Assembly (NCBI GenBank): GCA_000310025.1
Contig: FN648473.1
Location: forward strand, 188,001 to 202,158
Length of the DNA stretch: 14,158 bases
Direction: 5' to 3'
DNA from: Ectocarpus siliculosus
Taxonomy: Eukaryota; Sar; Phaeophyceae; Ectocarpales; Ectocarpaceae
In this document: positions 8,776 through 14,158 of the stretch, piece after piece
Numbering within the stretch: position 1 is the first letter of the stretch
Layout: the number at the start of each line of letters is the position of its first letter
Program-made: the position numbers and the translations under genes
Notes under the pieces: generated by a model
Databases searched by the model: none
The model's input: only the letters and a program-made list of their open reading frames with translations
What the model was told of the DNA's origin: nothing

Positions 8776-11700
8776 GTGATAGATAAGTCACAACTATTGG
8801 CGGACACCAATTATGCGAATATTGACACACACCGGGCGGACACCTGGTGTGAACATGCATTACCCTCACTCTCGCATACGGTGGACGCCGTTCCCGCGAT
8901 AAACGCACTATCGGAAAACCTATCACTCCCGCAAACGCTGGACGCCGTTCCCGCGAAACACACACTAACGGAAAACCTATTGGCGGACACCAATAGCGGG
9001 TTCAATTCCTGCTCTGCCTTGTACTCCACGAAGCCTGTGGTGGACGCCACACGTGCTGAACAATGCAATGCAGTCGCCTCGGGGGAGGACACCCCGGGCG
9101 AATATAAGTGGCCCCGCGGCACGCAAGCGGTGGACGCCGCGAGCGTTGTCGGTAAACAAAAAATACTGGCGGACACCAGTAGTGTGCAATGTGAATATGC
9201 ATTACCCTCACTCCCGCAAACGCTGGACGCCGTTCCCGCGGAAAACACACTAACGGAAAACCTATTGGCGGACACCAATAGCGGGATCAATAACTGCTCT
9301 GCCCTGTACACCACAAAGACTGTGGCGGACACCACACGTGCTGAACAATGCAATGCAGTCGCCTCGGGGGAGGACACCCCGGGCGACCATTATTGGCCCC
9401 GCAGCACGCAAGCGGTGGACGCCGCGAGCGTTGTCGGTAAACAGAAAATACTGGCGGACACCAGTAGTACTGTGCAGAAGGACATACACGGGGCGGACAC
9501 CCTGCGTAAGAATTTGTCAGTCACACAGCCCCGATTGGCGGACACCATTCGCGGGAACGACACGGAATTGTCGGACACCATGACCGTGTCAAAAGCTACC
9601 CCGGGGGCGGACACCCCGGGGGATGCATCGTTGGCACGTAGGGCACTAGCGGCGGACACTGCTAGGGCCGCTGACATCACAAAATTAATGCGACAGGGTT
9701 GCGGGTCGAATTCAGCGATTTCTCACTTTGGGGCGGGGAAAGAACCTTCGGCCCTAGAGAGTCCAAAAAAGACAACCTTTTCGAGAAACTTAAAAACTCT
9801 GACCGATAGACTCGAGGCACAGAGAAGCATGCTCGCGTCAAGCCTACACTCACTAGACGAGAAACAATGTATCATTCGGAAGATGGCGGATATTGGTAGT
9901 AATTTGGTAAAGCTCCATGATGGAAGGCTGGGAGACGTCGCGAGGGGAATCGGCGGCACTTTGGTGTCACCGCTGTTGGACGTGAGCGCCGTCAAGCAGT
10001 ACTTCGGAGAGGAGAAGGGTTTCCCGGGTATCGATGACCTCATTGAGATAGTCGGTGAAGGAGCCCCTGCCCCCACTCTAGTCTCGCAGCAAAATCTCAA
10101 GAAAGCCTTGGCATACGGCAGCCACCGTAGCGTAGACGATCACCAAACACAAGTGTGGGAAAAACTATGCGACGATGTCAAGCGTAATAGGTGTATCGTC
10201 CTGAGAAAGACGAACCCATCGGACGTACGTGGGATTAGAGTAGCTCCGTTGGGAGCGGTCCCAGGAAAAAAAGTGAGGATCATCAACGACTTCTCTTTTG
10301 ACCCAAGCACAAGCAAGGGGTCAAAAGGTGGGCTCAACAAAGATACCATCATGTCTGGAGTACGACGTTGCCTGTGCGGCGAAGCACTACCAGCTTTCCT
10401 CGAGGAGCTCACTAGCCTACGAGTAAGATGGCCTGACAAGAGAATTCTCGCAGCCAAGGCTGATGTCACCTCAGCGTTCAGAGATGTTAGGATTTCACCA
10501 GATCATGCTCACAACTTTTGCTACGTGATAGGAGACGTGCTAGTAGCGGATCTACGGGTGACATTTGGCTGGGCAGCTTCACCAGGATTGTGGGGTGTGT
10601 TAGCCTCCGCTGCAGAGCACTCGCACCGCAACACGTCCCTCGCGAACGCCCGACTACTACCAGAAGGAATCGCAATGATGTTTCACGTCAAAATAACCCC
10701 CCCTTGGGAAAAAGGCACCCCAACCCCAATACCATCGTCGGCAGGCGTACAACCGCATAGAGGCGGGGGACCCGCGGACGATTTCTTGGCCAGGGTCTAC
10801 GTTGACGATTTCTTGCTCACGAAGGTCCAGCATGACCCCACCGACGAATCGGCACTCATTGCTTCCGCCTCGCTAGCTTCGGACCATGCCAGACTATTTT
10901 TCAAGGGAGAAGTCGGAGAAACCCCCATTCTTGCCCCGAAAAAGAGCACCGACTGGGACACGGTCATAGAGGCCCTGGGGTACACCATAGACACGCATGA
11001 TGGCAGAATTGCAACTACTCCCGAAAGGGTAAGCGCGATCCAGAACACCCTAGAGGTAGCTTGGCCCCACGATAGGAAGAAGGCCAGTGTTCAAGAAGTC
11101 CTCAGAGGAAAACTTTGGAACCTCACCTATGTCATCAGGGCTGGTAGATACTTTGTGTGGCAACTGCTCCGCCTATCGGGTCTGCATACGCAAGCCAGTC
11201 GACACACACGGTCACGACGTCTAGTGGACTTGGGTAGAGAGTTCCACGGCGATATCGCCTTCTGGAAGTGGGCCCTCAACCAGCCCCTGGCCCATCGAGG
11301 GGAGTCCCTCAGCCCATCGTTCCTACTCCACGTTAAACGAGCACCATCACGCCTCTACCTCTCAGACGCTAGCTTCACAGCGATTGGCGGCTACTGCCCC
11401 GAACTAAAGACTTTCTGGAGATACACGATCGAACCCTCGCTGTCTGCGGAGCTCAAGCACAAGGCGCAGGTGAAGGAGACGTCAGACATTACGATCAATC
11501 TGCTAGAACTCACGGGCATGTTCATGACGGCGTGGGTAGTCCAAATGATCCTGAAAGACAGACCCGTAGAAGGGCAGTCGGTGTTGATGCGCGGGGACAA
11601 CGTGTCAGCCGTCAGCTGGACTAACAGGTGTGGGGGGTCGCGTGACAGGCGCGCTAGCCTCATAATGAGACTCATGGGTAGGATGGACATTTCTTGCGGC

Positions 11701-11946
11701 TGGTGCCACGTGGCCAAGCACATCCCTGGTCGAAAGAACACACTCGCGGACGGGATCTCACGTTGGGAAGAAAACGAGATCGCCGCCAACGTAAGAATGC
11801 TCACGAAAGACTCAGGGTGGACACAGCAGGATATCGGGGAGGGGGGACGAGCGTTGCTCAGCATTATTCTCCAAAAGAAATTACCGAAAGATAGTCTGGA
11901 CGACTCGGTATGGGACATTATGGTCCAAGGAACAGAAAATATCTGA
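8776..11946 (+). CDS. pol: DIRS-type reverse transcriptase / RNase H polyprotein
   Basis: The protein copies element RNA into DNA and degrades the RNA strand. Its 1056 residues have three parts. Residues 1-300 are repeat-rich (ADT/VDA modules) and coincide with the hairpin array. The RT domain covers about 440-780: VRIINDFSFD, the catalytic Asp in AKADVTSAFRDV (residue 563), FGWAASPG, and YVDDFLL (YVDD from residue 675). The RNase H-like domain covers about 855-1005: LYLSDAS (Asp 864), LLELTGM (Glu 911), RGDNVSAVSW (Asp 941) and HIPGRKNTLADGISRW (Asp 992). The start is uncertain: 8776 is GTG, and no in-frame ATG follows for over 260 codons. The likely original start is ATG 8605 in the same frame, cut off by TAA 8746-8748. 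The closing TGA (11944-11946) may also be a mutation, because the frame continues protein-like to TGA 12136-12138. All catalytic motifs seen are intact. Confidence 0.93.
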   Translation: MIDKSQLLADTNYANIDTHRADTWCEHALPSLSHTVDAVPAINALSENLSLPQTLDAVPAKHTLTENLLADTNSGFNSCSALYSTKPVVDATRAEQCNAVASGEDTPGEYKWPRGTQAVDAASVVGKQKILADTSSVQCEYALPSLPQTLDAVPAENTLTENLLADTNSGINNCSALYTTKTVADTTRAEQCNAVASGEDTPGDHYWPRSTQAVDAASVVGKQKILADTSSTVQKDIHGADTLRKNLSVTQPRLADTIRGNDTELSDTMTVSKATPGADTPGDASLARRALAADTARAADITKLMRQGCGSNSAISHFGAGKEPSALESPKKTTFSRNLKTLTDRLEAQRSMLASSLHSLDEKQCIIRKMADIGSNLVKLHDGRLGDVARGIGGTLVSPLLDVSAVKQYFGEEKGFPGIDDLIEIVGEGAPAPTLVSQQNLKKALAYGSHRSVDDHQTQVWEKLCDDVKRNRCIVLRKTNPSDVRGIRVAPLGAVPGKKVRIINDFSFDPSTSKGSKGGLNKDTIMSGVRRCLCGEALPAFLEELTSLRVRWPDKRILAAKADVTSAFRDVRISPDHAHNFCYVIGDVLVADLRVTFGWAASPGLWGVLASAAEHSHRNTSLANARLLPEGIAMMFHVKITPPWEKGTPTPIPSSAGVQPHRGGGPADDFLARVYVDDFLLTKVQHDPTDESALIASASLASDHARLFFKGEVGETPILAPKKSTDWDTVIEALGYTIDTHDGRIATTPERVSAIQNTLEVAWPHDRKKASVQEVLRGKLWNLTYVIRAGRYFVWQLLRLSGLHTQASRHTRSRRLVDLGREFHGDIAFWKWALNQPLAHRGESLSPSFLLHVKRAPSRLYLSDASFTAIGGYCPELKTFWRYTIEPSLSAELKHKAQVKETSDITINLLELTGMFMTAWVVQMILKDRPVEGQSVLMRGDNVSAVSWTNRCGGSRDRRASLIMRLMGRMDISCGWCHVAKHIPGRKNTLADGISRWEENEIAANVRMLTKDSGWTQQDIGEGGRALLSIILQKKLPKDSLDDSVWDIMVQGTENI
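8924..9185 (+). repeat. 285-bp-offset duplication in ORF2, copy 1
   Basis: From CACTCCCGCAAACGCTGG to about CACCAGTAGT, this segment recurs 285 bp later (9209-9470) with scattered differences. It carries six hairpin modules. The offset is a multiple of three, so the frame is kept. Confidence 0.9.
9209..9470 (+). repeat. 285-bp-offset duplication in ORF2, copy 2
   Basis: Second copy of 8924-9185. Modules at 9224, 9269, 9326, 9371, 9416 and 9455 correspond to those at 8939, 8984, 9041, 9086, 9131 and 9170. A smaller 57-bp duplication (modules 8882 and 8939) lies just upstream of copy 1. Confidence 0.9.
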
Positions 11947-12138
11947 CACGGCAAAGAGATCGAAGGTAAGGCAGTAGGACACCGCTCCGCGTTCTGGTCG
12001 ATCAACGAATTATCAAAGGAATTGAGATATCGAGTAAGCTGGAGCGGTGGACACGCATCACACTCACGGTTTCATGACGCCTTGATAAAATGGATAGCCG
12101 GGGGAGGCAGAGTTGGTTTGGACGACCAAGTTGTCTGA
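11947..12138 (+). pseudogene. Probable lost C-terminus of ORF2 after TGA
   Basis: In the ORF2 frame, 63 further codons follow TGA 11944-11946 without a stop until TGA 12136-12138. They read like a globular protein (HRSAFWSINELSKELRYRVS, FHDALIKWIAGGG). A CGA-to-TGA change would have truncated the protein. No domain is recognised. From 12139 to 12242 nothing was identified. Confidence 0.45.
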
Positions 12139-12242
12139 TCTCCCCTCAAGCCAAGTTGGGGCTATTCCGGGTTCGGCATGAATTTGTCGTACCTTAGAAT
12201 GGAACCTCGAAATGTACGCTTTCCTCACGCTGTGAAAACCCG

Positions 12243-12660
12243 GTGATGGAATATCAGGAACACAGGGAAAAGATGGCCGAGGAGGCACGAGCGACGAGGG
12301 GGAGCGGTTGGTCAACGCACTCACCTTCGGGTCGTTGGGAAGTGGTATCAATAAGGTGTATCAACGGATTGGATGTGGAACACGTGGAAGGAGGCTCGAG
12401 CAGGGGCGGGTTCGGGCCCGTGGCTCAGCGAGAGCGATGGGGTGGAACGTGCGGTGCGTGAGTTGTCTGTGTCCATGGCTTGCCGGTGTTTCGGTCACAA
12501 GAACCAGAGTCAGACTATTCGCGGGTATCTGTCAGCCATCAAGTACTTCCATAAGATGCACGCAGGATGGGAGTTGGCCACTTCGCATTTTTTCCAGATC
12601 CTTGCCATGTTGAAAACCATTGATAGGGTCCACGCCAATACGCAGACAGACGAAGCCTAA
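12243..12660 (+). pseudogene. Tyrosine recombinase, N-terminal (core-binding) part, split over three frames
   Basis: Protein-like sequence passes through three frames. EYQEHREKMAEEARATR lies in the frame of 12243. LVNALTFGSLGSGINKVYQR follows in the frame of 12308. From 12373 to 12660 comes WNTWKEARAG, then RGYLSAIKYFHKMHAGWEL and ILAMLKTIDRVHANTQT. The YLSAI...H...G pattern and the following helix are typical of the helical N-terminal DNA-binding domain of DIRS-type recombinases. The switch points are near a five-G run (12298-12302), near 12367-12372, and near the CAGACAGAC slippage site (about 12641-12649). Three single-base indels are the simplest cause. Sequencing error in the homopolymer is possible for the first. 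Confidence 0.75.
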
Positions 12661-13321
12661 GATTAGGAATCCACATTCGTGGGACATGCTAGCAGCTGGA
12701 ACGAGCGTGGTCGAACATTCGGGAGAATCAGGGAAGTTGATCTGGTGTGGACTTGCCCTCTCGTACCTGCTGATGTGCCAAGCTTCAGAAATCTGGGCGG
12801 ATGACTCGGGGCTCGTGCACTCAGATTTTTGCCTGACTAGAGGAGACCTGGGTTTCTTTTGCGGTCCGGTAAGGGTTTCATGGGCAGACAGAAGGCAGGC
12901 TAGCCGAGTGGAAGTCACGTTCAGAGCGTCAAAAGCAGATCAAAAACGTTTGGGAGCAACCGTCACTAGATCAGGAGAGGCGTTGAAGGTGTTACTGGAT
13001 CTTTTAGATCTGCACCCCGAGCTCGGGAGTCACGCGCCATTGATGCAATCGTGGACACAAGACAGGTGGAAGGTTATTTCGAGGGCAGAGGCATCGAGAC
13101 ACCTCAGGTTACTCGTGAGCGTGGCGGGTAGAGACCCGCAGAAGTATGCATTGCATTCAGGAAGGATCGGGGGGACCACGCACCTAGCAAGTATGGGGGC
13201 GTCGGTAATCCAGATTCAGAGAGCCGGGAGGTGGAAATCATCGGCTTTTATGGTGTACGTTAGGGCTGGGGGTGAAGGAGCGAAGTTCGTGTCTCAGGCC
13301 CTTACGGAACCCGAGGAGTGA
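12620..13321 (+). CDS. Tyrosine recombinase catalytic domain (DIRS-type)
   Basis: This domain cuts and joins DNA to integrate a circular copy of the element. The ORF start at 12620 is a TTG and is artificial; coding enters this frame from the upstream one near 12645. The visible C-terminal signature is HSGRIGG (His codon 13154-13156, Arg 13163-13165), then GRW (Trp 13232-13234, the usual replacement for the second His), and FMVYVR with the nucleophile Tyr at 13256-13258. The first catalytic Arg is expected in the LLRxSE-type motif of box I. Here the motif reads LLMCQASEIW, with Gln codon CAA at 12779-12781, one transition from CGA, so the enzyme is probably dead. The stop TGA lies at 13319-13321, 45 bp before the B1 core. 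Confidence 0.88.
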   Translation: MIGSTPIRRQTKPKIRNPHSWDMLAAGTSVVEHSGESGKLIWCGLALSYLLMCQASEIWADDSGLVHSDFCLTRGDLGFFCGPVRVSWADRRQASRVEVTFRASKADQKRLGATVTRSGEALKVLLDLLDLHPELGSHAPLMQSWTQDRWKVISRAEASRHLRLLVSVAGRDPQKYALHSGRIGGTTHLASMGASVIQIQRAGRWKSSAFMVYVRAGGEGAKFVSQALTEPEE

Positions 13322-13366
13322 CCGGGGAGCGGTTCCGGAGGAGTAGGTAATCGGACATGCCTAATG

Positions 13367-13405
13367 GAGTAAGATATATCTAGACCAGAGGCCGAAACAA
13401 TAGTA
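13367..13405 (+). repeat. B1 core of split direct repeat
   Basis: GAGTAAGATAT and CCAGAGGCCGAAACAATAGTA match 13891-13929 at 35 of 39 positions. Similarity beyond these 39 bp is weak on both sides. It lies between the recombinase ORF and A2, where B1 is expected. Confidence 0.7.
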
Positions 13406-13570
13406 ATGATAGGAGGGCAATCTTGGGAAGTTTGCAACGGGTTAGTCCGATAAGAAAACGTTGGGAGCAAGACGGGGCATTTTACCTGCGTTCTCAATTT
13501 GTTTCATGTGTCTTGGTTTTTCTTTGGTTGCCTGCAGAAAAATAATCCAGAATTCTTGAGCAAACATAAA
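13406..13570. other. Spacer between B1 core and A2
   Basis: Nothing recognisable was found here. It should correspond to the rest of B1 but does not match sequence after the B2 core, so either the B repeats have diverged or the right end is rearranged. Confidence 0.4.
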
Positions 13571-13791
13571 CGTGAAGATTCAGTACGTATGTGAATCGGT
13601 GGTTTGTGGAGGCGTGTTGGAATTTGGAAAAGCGGGGATGGAAGAAAAATAGAGACAGCCTCGGTGTCAGAAAGATTTTGTGCTCTCGCTGGGCGAGAGA
13701 CAAGCAAGTGCGTTTGAGAGAAGGAGGGGAGTAGCAGATATAGCAGCTTTGAGGAGCAGCAAACACGGGGTGCCGCCTAGGATTTGATCGA
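13571..13791 (+). repeat. A2 split direct repeat (internal, right side)
   Basis: The 221 bp align gaplessly with A1 at 6261-6481, with about 10 substitutions. The conserved hairpin lies at 13683-13699. Confidence 0.93.
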
Positions 13792-13890
13792 GTTCCCACC
13801 CACCCACACCTATCGCTCAAGAGAGAGGGAAGCATGGGGGGGTCTAGTCGGTCGACGACTAGGAGGTACCAAGTGTAGGTAGTTTATTAT

Positions 13891-13929
13891 GAGTAAGATA
13901 TGTTTCGGCCAGAGGCCGAAACAATAGTA
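13891..13929 (+). repeat. B2 core of split direct repeat (right end)
   Basis: It matches B1 13367-13405 at 35 of 39 positions. It contains a perfect hairpin, GTTTCGGCC (13902-13910), loop AGA, GGCCGAAAC (13914-13922). In B1 the left arm has decayed. Confidence 0.72.
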
Positions 13930-13964
13930 TGGGCAAAACATATCTGTTGTCTCAACCTGCCCCC
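13929..13964. repeat. 36-bp direct repeat, copy 1
   Basis: ATGGGCAAAACATATCTGTT and onward to CAACCTGCCCCC, repeated at 14123-14158 with two differences. AAACATATCT (13936-13945) is the inverse of AGATATGTTT (13896-13905) in the B2 core. Confidence 0.88.
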
Positions 13965-13965
13965 C

Positions 13966-13996
13966 GGGGGGGGATTAGTGTCTAAATCCCCCCCCC
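13966..13996. other. G-run/C-run hairpin
   Basis: Eight G followed by ATT (13966-13976) pairs with AAT followed by C residues (13985-13995). The loop is AGTGTCTA, and the stem has about 11 bp. Homopolymers here make the sequence itself less certain. Confidence 0.6.
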
Positions 13997-14027
13997 GTCT
14001 GTATCTCCGCCCACGAGGCACCAATCG

Positions 14028-14121
14028 AGCCAGGTCACGCACGGCTGTGTTGCCGTCATGGAGGGCTATCGCGAGATACCTCGCACAGCGGAAACCGTGC
14101 AGGTTTGGTGCAGCCCTGGCT
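14028..14121 (+). ncRNA. Candidate structured RNA, five nested helices
   Basis: The helices are AGCCAGG 14028-14034 with CCTGGCT 14115-14121, GCACGG 14039-14044 with CCGTGC 14095-14100, CTGTG 14045-14049 with CACAG 14084-14088, GAGG 14061-14064 with CCTC 14079-14082, and TATC 14067-14070 with GATA 14075-14078. The innermost helix is capped by GCGA, a GNRA tetraloop. No known family was recognised. It lies between the two 36-bp repeats. A chance fold cannot be excluded without homologues. Confidence 0.35.
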
Positions 14122-14122
14122 G

Positions 14123-14158
14123 ATGGGCAAAATATATCTGTTGTCCCAACCTGCCCCC
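14123..14158. repeat. 36-bp direct repeat, copy 2 (runs to window end)
   Basis: It matches 13929-13964 at 34 of 36 positions, offset 194 bp. The repeat may continue past the window. It could mark a second element end or a tandem unit of about 194 bp. Confidence 0.85.

Larger units (their letters stand above)
8667..9665 (+). other. Array of 23 hairpins with conserved GGAC-core loops inside ORF2
   Basis: Each module has a variable stem ending in GG, a 6-nt loop with core GGAC, then CC and the complementary stem. Loops start at 8672, 8717, 8762, 8801, 8837, 8882, 8939, 8984, 9041, 9086, 9131, 9170, 9224, 9269, 9326, 9371, 9416, 9455, 9494, 9539, 9572, 9608 and 9653. Example stems: AGTGG/CCACT (8667), CTATTGG/CCAATAG (8977), TGTGG/CCACA (9036), TACTGG/CCAGTA (9164), CCCCGGGG/CCCCGGGG (9599), CTAGCGG/CTGCTAG (9646). 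GACACGG/CCGTGTC (9559) has an internal loop. Four stems contain G-T pairs. A few modules are weak: 8717 has only 3 bp, and 8939 and 9224 have a C-C mismatch. In protein the modules read ADT, VDA, EDT or SDT. The function is unknown. Confidence 0.88.
6261..13929 (+). mobile_element. DIRS-order tyrosine-recombinase retrotransposon with split direct repeats (PAT/Ngaro-like)
   Basis: The element reads, in order: A1 repeat, Gag-like ORF, RT/RNase H ORF, tyrosine recombinase, B1 core, A2 repeat, B2 core. DIRS-order elements use a tyrosine recombinase instead of an integrase, and the A1-ORFs-B1-A2-B2 layout is the known arrangement for PAT and Ngaro members. No methyltransferase domain is visible, which leans towards Ngaro, but this is not decisive because the copy is damaged. 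B1 and B2 can be matched confidently only over 39 bp, so the right boundary is approximate. Several stops and frameshifts indicate a non-autonomous, decaying copy. No target duplication was looked for, as these elements do not make one. Confidence 0.85.

Noticed and set aside
8811-9680. Minus-strand ORFs opposite the hairpin array
   Set aside because: They arise because the array is palindromic (VSA-type repeats mirror the ADT repeats); the sense frame continues into the RT domain.
6149-12250. Shared TGTGAAAACCCG/GTGATG at about 6149 and 12231 as a repeat or splice signal
   Set aside because: Only about 17 nt match with a gap and nothing around them aligns, so chance is likely.
14050-14130. 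Hammerhead ribozyme (GTC, GAAA and CTGATG motifs present)
   Set aside because: The motifs occur in the order GTC, GAAA, CTGATG, which is not a circular permutation of the hammerhead core, and the last A of CTGATGA is G.

Overview
The window is eukaryotic repeat-rich DNA. It has no bacterial-style operons, little gene density, and is built from tandem repeats and transposable elements. The host is probably a GC-rich protist, alga or oomycete-like lineage, but the sequence alone does not fix the species. No rRNA, canonical tRNA or CRISPR array was seen.

Layout. (1) Bases 1-2095 are a degenerate tandem array of about 17 units of roughly 122 bp. (2) Bases 2185-2853 hold an unrecognised ORF with a basic Ser/Arg-rich N-terminus and a short coiled coil; it may be host or a gag fragment. 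(3) Bases 2854-4089 form a non-autonomous DNA transposon with 15-bp inverted termini and a TAA target duplication, the signature of PIF/Harbinger. It has a three-copy internal repeat of about 225 bp and sits exactly on the TAA stop codon of the preceding ORF. (4) Bases 4093-6260 appear non-coding and hold a diverged direct duplication and a strong GC hairpin. (5) Bases 6261-13929 are a nearly full-length tyrosine-recombinase retrotransposon of the DIRS order. (6) Bases 13929-14158 hold a 36-bp direct repeat flanking a segment that can fold into a nested hairpin.

The retrotransposon has a split-direct-repeat layout (A1 6261-6481; ORFs; B1 core 13367-13405; A2 13571-13791; B2 core 13891-13929), as known for PAT- and Ngaro-type elements. 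It encodes a polyglutamine Gag-like protein with a CCCH zinc-knuckle-like C-terminus, a large RT/RNase H protein (YVDD motif), and a tyrosine recombinase (HxxR...W...Y). The copy is damaged: gag carries a TAG and frameshifts, the RT ORF is bounded by in-frame stops that look like C-to-T mutations, and the recombinase is split over three frames with a probable loss of its first catalytic arginine. A1 and A2 still match at 211 of 221 positions.

The most striking feature is an array of 23 short hairpins in 1 kb (8667-9665), in the part of the RT ORF upstream of the RT domain. Each has a variable, self-complementary stem around a nearly invariant loop (CGGACA, TGGACG or AGGACA). Stem sequences differ but stay paired. 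Four stems contain G-T appositions that pair only in the sense RNA. All loop-to-loop distances are multiples of three. The two ends of the loop change together so that they never form a Watson-Crick pair. I know of no described retrotransposon feature like this; it may be an RNA packaging, recoding or protein-binding platform that is also translated.
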